Source: Vanessa cardui
Taxonomy: Eukaryota; Arthropoda; Insecta; Lepidoptera; Nymphalidae
Length of the DNA stretch: 64,000 bases
Direction of reading: 5' to 3'
NCBI RefSeq assembly: GCF_905220365.1
Contig: NC_061138.1
Span: 4,975,814 to 5,039,813, forward strand
Position 1 is the first letter of the stretch. Every line of letters starts with the position of its first letter. Shown here in pieces: positions 23,440 through 35,600 of this stretch. The notes under the pieces were generated by a model that was not told the DNA's origin, searched no databases, and was given only the letters and a program-made list of their open reading frames with translations. A program made the translations under genes and the position numbers.

Positions 23440-23850
23440 TTTTCTATGAAAACTTGTTTATTCGTATCGGTAAACATTAACGCGTACATTCGTAAAATAT
23501 TCTTTTTTTTGTTATAAAACTTGTTTTCAAATTTTTATCCATCGGAAACGTGAAAATATCTAGAAGCGTGTTCCATCGGATGCGACGTCAGATACTAGAA
23601 TTGACAACGGTTTTTGTGCAATCAAAAATACCCAACATTTTTTATGTTTTATACACTTCGTTTATTTTTGAAAACTAACTAACTTATTTAAAAAGTCTAT
23701 GTTGTGCAGCAGCATATGTTTTATCTAGCTAACAGTTAAGAAAAAACTATGAGAAGCAACATTTTTTAGCCTAAGCTATCACACTACTATGGCTTAATGT
23801 CATTTGATTTGATTTGACAATCATGCCAAATATGTTAGTTAAACAGAAGT
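23440..23850. other. No gene recognised
   Basis: AT-rich spacer between a Helitron and a MITE. Confidence 0.4.
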
Positions 23851-24176
23851 TATGTACGACACAACTTAGATGTATTCAATTCAATAAAACCGATTACTGC
23901 CGATTTATACAACCAGTACAAATAGCCTCTAGTGCGCCATCCGTCACTAAAGATTCTCGCGTCATTTCAACCCGAAAAAGCGAGTACATGTAAATTGACG
24001 CGTCAAATTGACGAATATATTTTAGTCATATGATATTACAAGTTATTACGATTGGGTAAAGATAATATTCACAGAAGAAATAAATATTGATAATTTGGGA
24101 TAGTGTAGTTAATCCGGATGTGATCGGTTTTACGAATTTTGCCGATGCTATATCTAAGTTGCGTTATACTATACCT
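23851..24176. mobile_element. MITE F, copy 4 (inverted orientation)
   Basis: The left end TATGTACGACACAACTTAGA and right end CTAAGTTGCGTTATACTATA are inverted copies of each other. The internal GGATGTGATCGGTTTTACGAA matches copies 1-3 in reverse orientation. There is no transposase. Confidence 0.8.
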
Positions 24177-24705
24177 AGGTACTAAATCCTAATTGATTTA
24201 AAGTTATAACCAAACCGTTTATGGAGGTACGTACAATCATATTTTGCAGCTTAAATTAACGCCTATTTAAGCGATTACGCTAACGATAGCGAATAAACGT
24301 TCAAAATAATGCAAACATTTGTCGCTGGTACTACGCTCATTGAGATTGAAATGAGCTATTTATTGCTACACGCCACAGCCTTTACGAGATTTCACTGTGT
24401 TAGCCGATTTTCCGCATTTGAATGCAGAACATTCGCATAAACGCGAAATATTTTTATTGTTATTACGCGAACGTTATTCCAAAGAGACGTTCAACATTTG
24501 GAAACCGAATGAAATGTTTGGAAGCTTAAAACTCTTTTAAAATAATACTAGCGACTAATATGAAGACGAGTATTTTTATATGATTTTACTTTGTTTTGAT
24601 GAGAGCTGAGATATTCTAATAATCAAACCATGTTTACAATTTATTTTTATAATTTATAATTTTGTTTGCTTTGAAGCCATTTCGTATGTCTCCATATCTA
24701 TCTAT
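24177..24705. other. GC-elevated, unrecognised segment
   Basis: The segment 24230-24540 is less AT-rich than average, carries repeated CGCG/ACGTT-like words and has no open frame. It may be conserved non-coding DNA; it matches no other segment I could find in the window. Confidence 0.35.
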
Positions 24706-24958
24706 ATATGGCTAAAGGCCTCCTCTCCCTTTGAGGAGAAGGTTTGAAACATATTCCACCACGCTGTTCCAATGCAGGTTGGTGGAATACGCATGTAGCA
24801 GAATTTCTATGAAATTTGTCACATGCAGGTTTCCTCACGATGTTTTCCTTCACCGCTGAAAACGAGATGAATTATAAAGACAAATTATGCACATGAATCA
24901 GCCGTGCTTGCCTGCGGTGTTAAAATGCACGCGTGCTAAACACTAACATCTCGAATCA
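24706..24958 (-). repeat. tRNA-derived SINE (family B)
   Basis: The antisense body GGCCTCCTCTCCCTTTGAGG, CCACGCTGTTCCAATGCAGG and GGTTTCCTCACGATGTTTTCC is followed by a decayed head whose B box (normally GGTTTGAACCC) is mutated. The (GTT)n tail is lost. Confidence 0.8.
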
Positions 24959-25776
24959 ATTAATCGGACATTTATTGACTAGAGGGCTCTAAACTTAGAA
25001 TTCGTTAAAAAAAAACAAGGAATTTCGAAACCTACGTAAGTCCTATTTGGCATCAATATAAACCCATTTTGAAATAAAATTTTCAACGTAAAATAGTATT
25101 AGACAGTTTATCGACGACAATTTACTATTATACTATCTGCATTTTTCATTTTTTTTAAACTACCGTAGTGCCGATCTTTATACTGCCAGTTACAGTAATT
25201 CTTTGTTAAATCTTAACAATTTAGTAAATTGCAACCTACAATCCTCTTTATTTTTATTCATATCTACGGCTACAGTTCTTAAAAATGAGATCATAATCGA
25301 TTTTCTATGTGCAGATATCGTCCCAAAATCACTGAAGCAAAAATTGGCTTACACTATTAAAACATAAGATTACTTTACTTTATAACAATGTCTAAATGAC
25401 ATTATATATTTTTTTAATATTGTAATCCTTAAACATCAATAAAGATACATACTTATAACATCATTAATAATTTTGTCACCAATCTGCCAATATTTTTATA
25501 AGCGATTGAAGCTTCATCGAAGAAGGATAAGAAGCGCTTCATATTAAAAATATGAAAAATTATCCGCTTCGAAAAGCGCGCCTATTATGTATCGTCGGGC
25601 CCGGATGAGAATCAATTTCCTGTTGTCCCTTATCGATTGAAACTACGTCGAATAAGAAAAAGATATAAGGCTTGCAATCGATAAAAAAAAAATTCTTAAA
25701 AAGTTAAACTAAATCGACATTCCAATTTCAAACGACTAATATTTATTGAAAAAGTTTTATCTTCAACTAGCAAAAC
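24959..25776. other. No gene recognised
   Basis: AT-rich, with a short GC-richer patch at 25560-25660. Confidence 0.4.
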
Positions 25777-25949
25777 GCCCCAGCTTCGGTCGGGTGCAAA
25801 GCTGATACTAAATGTACTGACTGTGTTTATTCAAGACGTCACATTAGAAACTTCTAAAATGATCAGTCTTTCTTTACTATATTCGCCATGTATCATACAC
25901 AAAAACCTTCCTCTCGCATCAAAATCGACTTTGTTTTATACTATGTAAA
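25777..25949 (-). mobile_element. Helitron-like element H, copy 3
   Basis: CTAG at 25777-25780, with T on the outer side when read on the minus strand, follows the GC-rich ACCGAAGCTGGGGCG. The words AGAAACTTCTAAAATGATCAG and ATCGACTTTGTTTTATACTATG match 13702-13936, with the 50-60 bp near the 5' end deleted. Confidence 0.75.
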
Positions 25950-26282
25950 ATAACATGACGTATATTTGGGTAAGGTTCAAAGTGATACGTACTTAAACGT
26001 ATTTACAAAACGTATTCCAAGTAATGTTTAGTCAATTTCTTTTTCGGTACTTATGTTGAAACAATTATGAAAATATTTTAAAAATACTATTTTCTTTGAA
26101 TAAACAACGCGACTCTTATTCAACGGTATTGTACGAGTCTGTACAATATCGTCCCAACTAAAGCGTCGCGTTTGTTTGAAATGGAATTTTTCCAACGACA
26201 TTTTCATTTAAAAATACAATTTAATTATATCGGATAGACCCAATCTGATAGCAATTTTTGATTTAATATTGAAACTGTATAA
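25950..26282. other. No gene recognised
   Basis: A short inverted repeat ATTGTAC / GTACAAT lies near 26128-26146; nothing else seen. Confidence 0.4.
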
Positions 26283-26445
26283 AAATCAAAATATAATTTA
26301 TTCAAGTAGGCTTTTACAAGCACTTTTGGATCAAGTCATTTATCAACTATTTCAAGTGAAGCTACCACCGGTTCGGAAAGTAAATTCTACCGAGAAGAAA
26401 CCCCAAGAAACTTAGTAGTTACTCTTTCTCACCTATATGTATAAA
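26283..26445 (-). repeat. RTE-type LINE 3' tail (family D)
   Basis: The antisense AATCAAAATATAATTTATTC, CTACCACCGGTTCGGAAAG and TAGTTACTCTTTCTC match 8075-8262 reversed. Confidence 0.7.
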
Positions 26446-27124
26446 TAAAACGTCCTAAGAACATACATTTTCAAAGTACCACGTTATAACTATACGAAGG
26501 AATTAAATCGTGCTTTCAGCATCGTTTACACTAACGTTAAAACTAAAGTTCCAAACATTAATATTCAAGAAAAGGCTTACAACACGGTGCCAAGTTTAAA
26601 CGGTTTCTGCGGTTACATTTAATACCTATTTAATTTCCTGGACAGACAGTTGGGGTTAACGGCGACAACATCCTTATATGGCTTCAGAAACTACCTTCCA
26701 TTTTTCAAGTACAACGTACATTAATCATTAAAATATTTTAATGGACGCTAGGAAAATATTACAGTGAAAATAGTATATGAAAATACTCTCGTGCAAAAGC
26801 ATATTTAATCCTATGTAATTGTATATGAGACTAAATATATATATTACTTTGGATGTCTTTTACTTTACTGGTGAAAAGCTGTGGTGTTATTACGTCTATC
26901 TTTCTTTGCAGTTTCACTTTCATAGGCAAATATAGTTTTAAAAATATGTATCTATAAGTACTTATATGTATAAATTTTAATCTTTGTTTGAAATTAATAA
27001 AAGAAGCGAAAGGTCAAAACTACCGATCCGATAACGTATCAATATACATCATCGGGTCATTGAAATAAAGTTATTATTTCAAAGTTACGGGTAATATAAG
27101 ATACATTATACGTTTATCTATAAT
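26446..27124. other. No gene recognised
   Basis: AT-rich spacer. Confidence 0.4.
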
Positions 27125-27352
27125 AATGATGTCATACGGCCGATTTCGGTCACGGCGGACATCTCATGGGAGATCAATTAACTACACAGGATATATATGC
27201 ACAGGTGTGTGCGTAAACATTATTCGATCGCTCTCATAATTATTTGGGTCCAGTAACAGAAGCAACCGACTAATAATGTTTTCCGAAACATTTAGGTTTG
27301 AACCTAGAACCTGGGAATCTTATATCAAGCCACTAAACCAAAGAGGCTATAT
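27125..27352. repeat. LINE-associated dispersed repeat (family L)
   Basis: It begins CGGCCGATTTCGGTCACGGCGG, continues with GCACAGGTGTGTGCGTAAAC and closes with TTTGAACCTAGAACCTGGGA...CCACTAAACCAAAGAGGC. I recall this ordered set from many lepidopteran genomes. The last part imitates a tRNA T-loop but is a constant part of this repeat. There is no open frame. Confidence 0.6.
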
Positions 27353-27363
27353 ATGTATATAGA

Positions 27364-27622
27364 TACAACAACAACAACAACAGCCTGTAAATTTTCACTG
27401 CTGGGCTAAGGCCACCTCTCCTTTTGAGGAGAAGGTTTGGAAGATATTCCACCATGCTGTTCCAATGCAGGTTTCGTCCCAATATTTTCATTCACCACTG
27501 AGCACGAGATGAATTATAGACACAAATTAACGTGAATATTCAGTGGTGTTTGCCTGGGTTTGAAATCGCAATCATCGGTTAGGATTCACGCGTTCTAACC
27601 ACTGGTCCATCTCGGTTCTCTT
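27364..27622 (-). repeat. tRNA-derived SINE (family B, (GTT)n-tail subfamily), internally deleted
   Basis: The tail reads (CAA)n at 27364-27380, then CAGCCTGTAAATTTTCACTG, the body, and an intact-looking head with GGTTTGAA (B box) and CTAACCACTGGTCCATCTCGG (A box). About 60 bp of the body between the GTTCCAATGCAGG and CACTGAGCACGAGATG blocks is missing. Confidence 0.85.
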
Positions 27623-28905
27623 GTATATATAAGTGTTAGAAAATAGTAACTTAATTCAAAATCTTCTCGTGTTTATTATTGAAACATACGAAGCGTTATT
27701 TATTTACGGACCATTTGTTCGTTATCAATCGTTTATACAATAAAGATTACATTTACCCTTACCCACCGGTCGCTTCCGGTTGAAAGTTAAGAAGTTTATC
27801 TAAATATAACTCGATATATTTCATTCATACCGCTCCTGTTTGTTATTTGGTAATGTGTGAGGTTGTCGACCGTGGCAAATCTCATGACCAGCCTGCAAAA
27901 CAATGAAAACATGAGTTAACGCTCTATATATACCCTTACTCAATGCTTTTCTCATAATTCGACTAGTCCAGAATAAATTCGGGCACAGAACCAACGTCTG
28001 ACGTCACTTGTCATTAGGGTTCTGTAGTCAAATGTCAAATAACGGAGTCCTTATTGAATCGTCATGTCTGTCATGTCATGTCATGTTGAAACTATAAGAA
28101 CTGAACTGTTGTAATTTGGTGTGTCGTATTCTGTGAATCGAATTAAAAATTTCACGCAAAAAAAGCAATTTATTTTTGGGAGTTCCCCATACTTTGAACT
28201 GAATATCAAAAATTGTTTTTTTCATCAAATCCATACTTGTACGTACATGAAATATACTGCAACAGATTCTGCCACTGAAACCAAAAATAGTTATATAAAT
28301 ATTGCTCATTGTAAAAGTGAACTTTAATGTTCTTTATGTTTAATAAAGTTGTATGATTAATAAATATGTACAGGAAGTACCAGTTCCCCGCACCAGGACT
28401 GGTCTTGGGATAAAATAAAATTAATGAATTATTATTTATCATGAGAACAGTGGCAGGACGAATAATAATTATAATATAAAATAAAAAAATATTTATTTAA
28501 ATTATTTATTGTTAAAATAAAATAGATTAAAGGTCTTATGATATGAAAAATCAAGTAACTAAAAAAGTGACTAAAGTTTTAAATTCAACCTTTATAAAAT
28601 TCTAAACATTAAAAAAAGAAAAAACAAAAAAGGAACCACTGCAAACTGAGCTCTTTCGCGCGTGAACATATTGAATTGAATTGATATGAATGTAAAACAA
28701 GGAATTCGAATAATAAATAAAACGATTTTCAATGGAAATTGAAACTACTAAGTCTGTAACATTTAACAAGATCCTATCTAACATTATAAATAAATAAAAT
28801 GAAAATAAATTTATTAACATGAAAAATTAACATAGTCATAAAACATCCAGTGGCCCTAGGCAAGCCTGGCTTGCGGGTTCCAACTATCGGTTACAATTTC
28901 ATACG
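27623..28905. other. Unrecognised; possible transcript 3' end at 28310-28370 (+)
   Basis: Two AATAAA signals (28340 and 28358) follow 200 bp of sequence with short open frames on both strands. The pentamer TCATG repeats at 28063-28085. None of the frames has a recognisable domain. A non-coding transcript or an old element tail is possible. Confidence 0.3.
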
Positions 28906-28947
28906 TTTAAAATAGAGCTCGATATATCTTTCGAGCTCTATTTTAAA
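28906..28947. repeat. Perfect 17-bp inverted repeat (hairpin)
   Basis: Arms 28906-28922 and 28931-28947 are perfect reverse complements, containing TAGAGCTCGA / TCGAGCTCTA, with an 8-nt loop. No further inverted repeat or coding context is visible. Confidence 0.85.
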
Positions 28948-29059
28948 AGTATAAAATCCCATAAAGAATTAAATAATATTATTTCTTTATACTAAATACA
29001 GGAATATATATTATGACACATAGGCTAATATATAGAATAAAAGCAATAAATGAAATAAA

Positions 29060-29092
29060 AATACTGGTGAGTGGGTGGTACCTACCCATCTG
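29060..29092 (-). repeat. Family A retroposon fragment
   Basis: GGTGAGTGGGTGGTACCTACCC matches the 5' part of family A in antisense; the rest is absent. Confidence 0.6.
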
Positions 29093-29179
29093 ACCGATAA
29101 GTATTACTGAAAATATTGCTGCAAAATTAATTGTATCAGGAGAATCGTTCAGCGGTTTGCAAAAGCAAGTCGTGTGTCA

Positions 29180-29403
29180 TGAAAAAGTGGTGTACATCGG
29201 TTTTCATGGGTCCCAGGGTCACTTCGGGGTCCCAGTTTTGATTCCCTGCCAAGTTAATGTAGAAAAAGTTCATTAGTTTTCTTTTTAGTCTTGGGTCTGG
29301 GTTTTGTGGCACCGTCGTTACTTCTGATTTTCTAAAACACAAGTGCTTTGGCTATTCACATTGGGATCAAAGTAATGTACGTGATTTTGTCCAATATTTA
29401 GTA
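29180..29403 (+). repeat. tRNA-headed SINE (family C)
   Basis: The head is decayed (AGTGGTGTACATCGGTTTTC). The B box is damaged (GTTTTGATTCCC). The body GTCTTGGGTCTGGGTTTTG and tail GGGATCAAAGTAATGTACGTG match other family C copies. The minus-strand frame 29136-29342 is a shadow. Confidence 0.75.
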
Positions 29404-30687
29404 TATTAAGAATGTTTAGAATTATTTATTGTTTATTTAAAAAAAAGGTAAAAATAGGCTACCTTTCATTTTACCTAAGAATCGAAAATATATAAGACTA
29501 AAATATCTGTATAAAGTTTAGAATTTGATCGCTGTTGCTATACCATTTCGAGTGAGAACTTTTTCCTTCCTTCGCGATTTTAAATAAAGTTCGCCTGAAA
29601 AAGATCGCTCGTAACGATAACTCGGCCTTTGCGTGTTAATTTGCTGTTTTATTTTTTAACTTGTATACCTACTGTGTGCAATTAAAACTTCTTAAAAATA
29701 AAACATAATTTAAAAAAATAATACAAGTATATTTCTTTGAATATGGGTTATTTATTTAATTAATAACAGGAGGGTGTAGCTTTTAACGACCTGGTTATAG
29801 TATCAAATCAAAATACACACTTTAATCAAGTCATCTGTACGTAAAGTTTTGAATTGTAATTTTACAGGATTATATTAAATCTTCAATGATTTTATAAGAG
29901 CCTAATTGAGTACTACATTGATATGATTTGCTCTAACTATGCGTCATAACATAGCACCTAATTCTATAATAATAAGGTTTAAACCGCCGCTATTATTCAT
30001 TCATAAATCGTCATAAGCACCTGTTAAATTGAGTTCAGTTTGCTACGATATGAATTCCTGATATTACTATATAATCCAAGCTCGAAGCCATATTCGCTAC
30101 CCTACTTATTAATTCAGTTAACACCAAATCGCTTGAGGTTTGAACTACAAGTCTTGTATCGCTAAAGTTTAACTGTGTATGGAAGCAATGTATCAAAACA
30201 TACCGAAGAAGCAACTTGTTTATGAATAGCAGGAATGTTTTATTAATTAATTCATAGTTGAAATGTATGTACAAATTAATTAGCACGATAATTTATCAAA
30301 AGGAAAATCTAGAATTTTGAGATTTGTTTAAATAATGAATGTGGTGCAAATAAATATATATCAATAAAAAGAATTAGCCTGTAAATGTACTAATGATGAA
30401 CTAAGGTAGCCTAACGTTTTGAAAAGAGGATTGGAGCTTTTACCACCAAGCTTCTCCAATCATTATATCCATGTAGTCGATTTATGAGGCGTGCAAAGTG
30501 CATCATTCATTAAATAACAGATGATTAGAAGTATTCTAAATACGTTTTTATAACAAATGATATGACATTCAGTTTAGGATGCAAAATATAATGAATATTT
30601 ATGTTCATAACAAATAAACATGAATATTCGTTCCGTTTTAAAACCGCTACCTATGTTTTTTTATGAAATAATTTAAATTGAGAAAAT
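29404..30687. other. 1.3 kb with nothing recognised
   Basis: AT-rich, with a slightly GC-richer patch at 29560-29645. The minus-strand open frame 30035-30286 shows nothing recognisable. Confidence 0.4.
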
Positions 30688-30922
30688 GGGTCACCGATGG
30701 TAAATGGTCACAACCGACAGTGGTGTTATATTAACCATTTCTTAAACAGCCAATGCGACACCAACTTTGGAAACTAAGATGTTAAGTCCCTTGCATCTGT
30801 AGATACACTGGATCATTCGACCTTTACACCTAACCTCAAAAAGACTGTACTGTTTGACTATAAAATATATAATAAGTGGGTAGTACCTACCCAGGCTAAT
30901 AAAAGCCATATAACAAAGTAAA
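30688..30922 (-). repeat. Family A retroposon, old and diverged
   Basis: GGTCACCGATGGTAAATGGTC, CTTTGGAAACTAAGATGTTA and AAGTGGGTAGTACCTACCCAG occur in family order, with many substitutions. Confidence 0.7.
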
Positions 30923-32345
30923 GTATGTTAAAACTTTATTAGTATCAGCCAAATTGACTGATATGGTTAAGATATACATAGAAAGCACTGTATTAAAATC
31001 AAACGCATCACAACGTTTTCAAATATTTGGTTAAAGAAACATAACTAACACACATTAAGCGAATAAAAAACATTTAACTAGCATAAATTCTCTATTCGAT
31101 AGGGTTTAACTAGAACAATAACTAAAGCTAGCTATTCATTGAATTGAATATACTATACTAAGATATTTCATGCTATGAAGTTGAAGATGAGTACAATAAA
31201 TTATATTTATTCATGTATTTAAATAGACCACAGAGCCAAAATGGTATTGCTGTCTCTTTCACACCTAATATAGGAAAATCTAATAAAACCTAGTAGACTG
31301 CTTAATACAGTTTTAAACTGTTTTCCTACTGGCTCATTTTAGTTATTAATTTTATAATGTTTTCATTTATACTTACCTTCTTATAATTATTATTTTTAAA
31401 TGTGATACTTTAAAAAGCAGGCAACAGCCGAATTATTTATGATGACTTTTGGTTTATTGTGTATTTCCATTCTACTACTTGTTTTTGTTGACAAATATAT
31501 AAATTAATTAATATATAATGAACAAATATTTGTATGTCTTCTCTCTATCATATTTGATATTATCAGAGATGCATCTCACTAGCTATAATGTTAACACCGC
31601 GAAGCGTGTATGAAACTCGATACGAGGAATAATATACCGAAGTGATTAAGAAACCTTGTTATACATACAAGCAACCTTCTAACTGACACTTAAGAAAACA
31701 CGTGTACTCATTAAAATTTAAATAGAAAATCAAAAAGTGCAACAGTCTGTTGTAAATGTTACATACGGATAAGTAAATTCAAATCGTTGTTGAATTTTTT
31801 TTTTAATTGAAAAGTGCAAAAAGGTTTTACTAAAAAAGAATTATAATATACTCTGCTATAAACAGGTAGACGTTAAACCTAAAACAGGCCCTCATGTTAG
31901 GGTTAATACAAACGAATCGGAGAGAGTGTAATTGATGCATGTCAATCGAATAGATTACTCTAATCGACCCACGCCCCGCCCACATTGTTTAGTAATACGA
32001 GAAAATATCATAACAAAATATACACACGTGATTCGATTTAACGATTATTTATCGATTTTATAACATTTCACTATTGAACTGTCATTTTGGTTATATAATA
32101 ATATTTATCGATTATGGATTTTGAAAATTATAGTCCATTTCATTTTTATCTATCGACTTATGTCAAATCGAATGTTCGGTCAAGCTAAATAAAATCCTTG
32201 TTAAAGTTTCTCGTATTTGATGATGATGATGACATCAGTAAACATTAGCAGATCTTTCCTTTAGTTGCAATTTGTCGTCCTTCTCCAAAAATGTGGCCGT
32301 CGCTGTCTGATTTTTATTTCTTGTTTTTTTAATAACTCGTTATAC
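30923..32345. other. 1.4 kb with nothing recognised
   Basis: AT-rich; no repeat family or gene signal seen. Confidence 0.45.
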
Positions 32346-32909
32346 TTAGTGGTAGGGCTTTGTGCAAGCCCGTCTAGGTTCCACCACCCACCCACTCATC
32401 ATTTATTCTACCGCCAAACAACAGTACTCAGTACTGTTGTGTTCCGGTTTGAAGGGTGAGTGAGCCAGTGTAACTACAGGCACAAGGGACAATATATCTT
32501 AGTTCTCAAGTAAAAGGATCTAAGATTATCTCCAAGTAAATTCGATTATTTTTGTTATATTAATATTATTATTCACATTTCAACATAAAAAAATATATTC
32601 CACCAAAGAATGTCCAGTCTTCTCTTCTTTATTTTTCCGTTGCCATAGTTACATAATTAAAGTCATTATGTGACTATGGCCAGTTATAACTCATGAATTT
32701 AAAAAGTTATTAGTGTATATATTACATAGTATTAAATAAATACATCATAATATAATATATTGGCTAATTAACCTTACACAAGGTTAGTGGCGCATTCACG
32801 ATTTAAGGAATAGTTAATATTTTTAACGCGTCATAGTCTATGGGTAATGGTGAGCATTTACCATCAGCTGGCCCATATGCTCGTCCGCCAACCTATACAA
32901 TAAAAAAAT
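32346..32909 (+). repeat. Family A retroposon split by a 268-bp insertion
   Basis: The sense 5' half (32346-32510: GGTAGGGCTTTGTGCAAGCCC...AGTTCTCAAG) and 3' half (32779-32909: CAAGGTTAGTGGCGCATT...CCGCCAACCTATACAATAAAAAAA) are separated by foreign DNA. The word CAAG occurs on both sides of the insert as a 4-bp duplication. The A-tail is intact, so sense is plus. Confidence 0.78.
32511..32778. mobile_element. Unclassified 268-bp insert with a central hairpin
   Basis: It occupies the break in the retroposon at 32346-32909, flanked by CAAG on each side. The ends (TAAAAGGATC and, reversed, TGTAAGGTTA) are only weakly inverted. A 16-bp inverted repeat with one mismatch (arms 32642-32657 and 32665-32680, 7-nt loop) sits near the middle. 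No family was recognised. The mobile nature is inferred from the clean split. Confidence 0.55.
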
Positions 32910-33856
32910 GAAACCTCTCATTTGAATAAATCACAACAAAAAATGTTTTTTCATCAAATGTCATCTGCATCTTCAACAGAGAACATTTAAAGAAAATTTA
33001 TATTACAAACGCATTCATTAAAACTCGCCTTAAACAACCTGTACATGGACAGAAAATCCAGTTGAAATCTTTCACAAAGACCCCCGGAGCCTAAATCGAC
33101 AGTAAATCTACGTAATGTTCTATCTTACAATTTTAATTAATTTAATTACAAATTTAACATCTGTTTTATAGTTAAATTGATAATAAAAAAACTTAATGCA
33201 TCGATAGATTACTAGTAATTACTTTTTAATACATAAACCGCTATCACATACTTTATTTAAAACTCTCCGAGATGTATCATGGACTTTATAATAGACACGC
33301 ATTAATGAAGATTGAAAGTTCATAAGAAGTGAATGGTAAAGATAAATGGTAAATAATGACTTCTTCATTACTATCGGAAATAACGCTATTAAACTACGGT
33401 CACTTGTACGGACTCATTTAGGGCAGAAACAGAACTACGACAATACTGTCTTGCAAGTAATTACGACATTATATATTTCATTTTTGATATAACTAACCTT
33501 ATTTAAAAATTTTAATGTGATTTTTATCATTTTTAATTCATAAAATATTCCAAAGAAAATTAAGAAATAATCTTAATTTTAAAAGTAAGACAAAATTTTT
33601 AAAGGCAATAAAATTCTAGGCCAGTATTTTATTTATGGTCAAGAATTTTGGAAGAATAATAATCATCAACTAATTAAAGATGAAAGTGTTAATTTTGCTT
33701 TATATGGGAAAAGCATGATATAATTTGAAAAAGCAACACATTATAAAGAAGACAGTGAAATTATAAACACAAGAGATATAATATGTTGGCTCCTAAGGTG
33801 TTACGCCTTGGTAATACGCCAGTATTAGCTATAATTTTTAATTTCTTACATAGCTA
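32910..33856. other. No gene recognised
   Basis: AT-rich spacer. Confidence 0.4.
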
Positions 33857-33906
33857 GTGTCTATAGGTAATGGTGACCACTTACCACCTGGTGGCCTATT
33901 TGTTCT
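33857..33906 (+). repeat. Family A retroposon 3' fragment
   Basis: TGTCTATAGGTAATGGTGACC...CTGGTGGCC matches the 3' part of family A. The open frame 33857-34150 starts inside it, which argues against a gene. The rest of that frame (33910-34150) is unrecognised and slightly GC-richer. Confidence 0.6.
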
Positions 33907-34150
33907 TTCGCTTAACTTTATTATAAAAAAAGTTAGTAAACCTTTTTACTATCGTAAGGCAGTCGCTACGTCTGAATTCGCCCTTATCCACAATTATACC
34001 GGTAGCCGGAGGTTAAGAGCAAAGTCATCCATCAAACATTATCAACGGGTGGGTCCGTTCAAAAGGGTCAAGCCAGAAGTACGGTTATACATTGATTTAA
34101 AATTTTCTCTGGAGAACGTAATAATAAAACGATCAAACAAATGCACTTAA

Positions 34151-34721
34151 TCGAATATTTCTAAGAGCTTCTCTAATATTTAACGGAAAACTAGTAAGGA
34201 ACAATTTAATTAGTTCATTTCATAGATTAGATATTTTACAAAGATAACCAAATTAGTCTGAAACGAGAGCATTTCATTTTATAGCTTTGTCATATTATTT
34301 TTTTAAAAGTAACTTGTACACCACCATTTAAAGCTCTTCAAAAATAAAAACGACACAGTCCTCACTCCAGGCGTCTGGTTTCCATTGATTATTTTTTTAT
34401 CTTAAGTTCGATCTTACAAAATTGATTTGAGTGGGGAACAAAAACTATTAATAGGACATAAAGTAACTTTTATAGTAACGTGGGTGGTCGTACTATGAAT
34501 TTCTTTGTTATTATTCCTTATTCAAAACTTTAAGATAATTGAATATTGTGTAAACATAATAAATACTTGGATATTATTTATAAATCTCAATGAATGAATA
34601 ATATAAGTATGCCTTATGGAAGCGAAAATATTTTAAATTAAGAACGTTTAACGTTTTCAGAACGTAAATATTCGAAGAGAAACATATTTATTAATAACTA
34701 TTGATAGAAACACGGATAAAC
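34151..34721. other. No gene recognised
   Basis: AT-rich spacer. Confidence 0.4.
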
Positions 34722-34780
34722 TTGTCACCGAATTCTATCCGTTCACCATTTATCATTCGGTGACAACGACCATTGTCACC
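34722..34780. repeat. Cluster of alternating inverted repeats
   Basis: TTGTCACCGAAT (34722-34733) pairs perfectly with ATTCGGTGACAA (34755-34766), whose GGTGACAA also pairs with TTGTCACC (34773-34780). The three copies can form two mutually exclusive hairpins. No family recognised. Confidence 0.7.
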
Positions 34781-35332
34781 AGCTGAGAGAGCGTTACATT
34801 GCTACCAACATAACAGTCACTTGTTATTAAATATTTAAACGAAAATATACCTTATTACATCGGCATAAAAGTGATTAATTTAAAGAGAATTGTAAATAAT
34901 TTTGTATCATAAATCTTGGTATATCTTAAGTGTTGTGCAGTAACCGTGTTCGTAAAATAGTCGAATACTAGATAAATCTTTAACTCATAAAGGTGATATT
35001 CATGTTAGTTTAAGAATAAAATTGTAATCTTTATTTATACGGTTTGCTTATAAAATGCATTGCTTTGACATTGCACTATCGTAAGCCATAAATAACATAT
35101 TTAATACATTTAGAGTTCCCTAGTCTATTTGTTCGATATGATTAAGATACAATGACAACTACACTTTGGAAATAATTTTTGAAGTGTGATATCTTGCTTC
35201 TTGCTTTTCTGCAATACGTAGAATTTCGTGAAAGGGATGGAAATAACTAGAAGGCTAGGAAGCGCGTGTTACTATAGTAGAGTAGGTCTTCAGATTGTTC
35301 CAAGTCTTTATCTCAGAGGGTACAATTAAAGT
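34781..35332. other. No gene recognised
   Basis: AT-rich spacer. Confidence 0.4.
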
Positions 35333-35600
35333 GACAGCTTGTAAATTTTTCACTCCTGGGTTAGGTCTTATATCCCCTTGAGGAGAAGTTTTACAACTTA
35401 TTCCACAACGCTGCTCTACAGGATTCATAATTGGCAAATTTTCGTTGAAATTATATAGACGTAGGTTTACTCATGATGTTTTTCTTTACGCCCAAGCCCG
35501 ACAATTATAAACATAAAATTAGCATGTTTGAAAATGGCATGAACCCGTAACTATTGGTTGAGATTCGCTGATTTGAGTTGACCCGTTGTGAGGTTGTATG
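35333..35600 (-). repeat. tRNA-derived SINE (family B), strongly diverged
   Basis: In family order: CAGCTTGTAAATTTTTCACT, CCCCTTGAGGAGAAG, TTATTCCACAACGCTG, GTAGGTTTACTCATGATGTTT and a decayed head. An old copy; the frame 35255-35437 overlaps it and is a shadow. Confidence 0.65.

Noticed and set aside
33857..34150. 97-codon open frame
   Set aside because: Starts within a family A retroposon fragment. The remainder has no recognisable domain.
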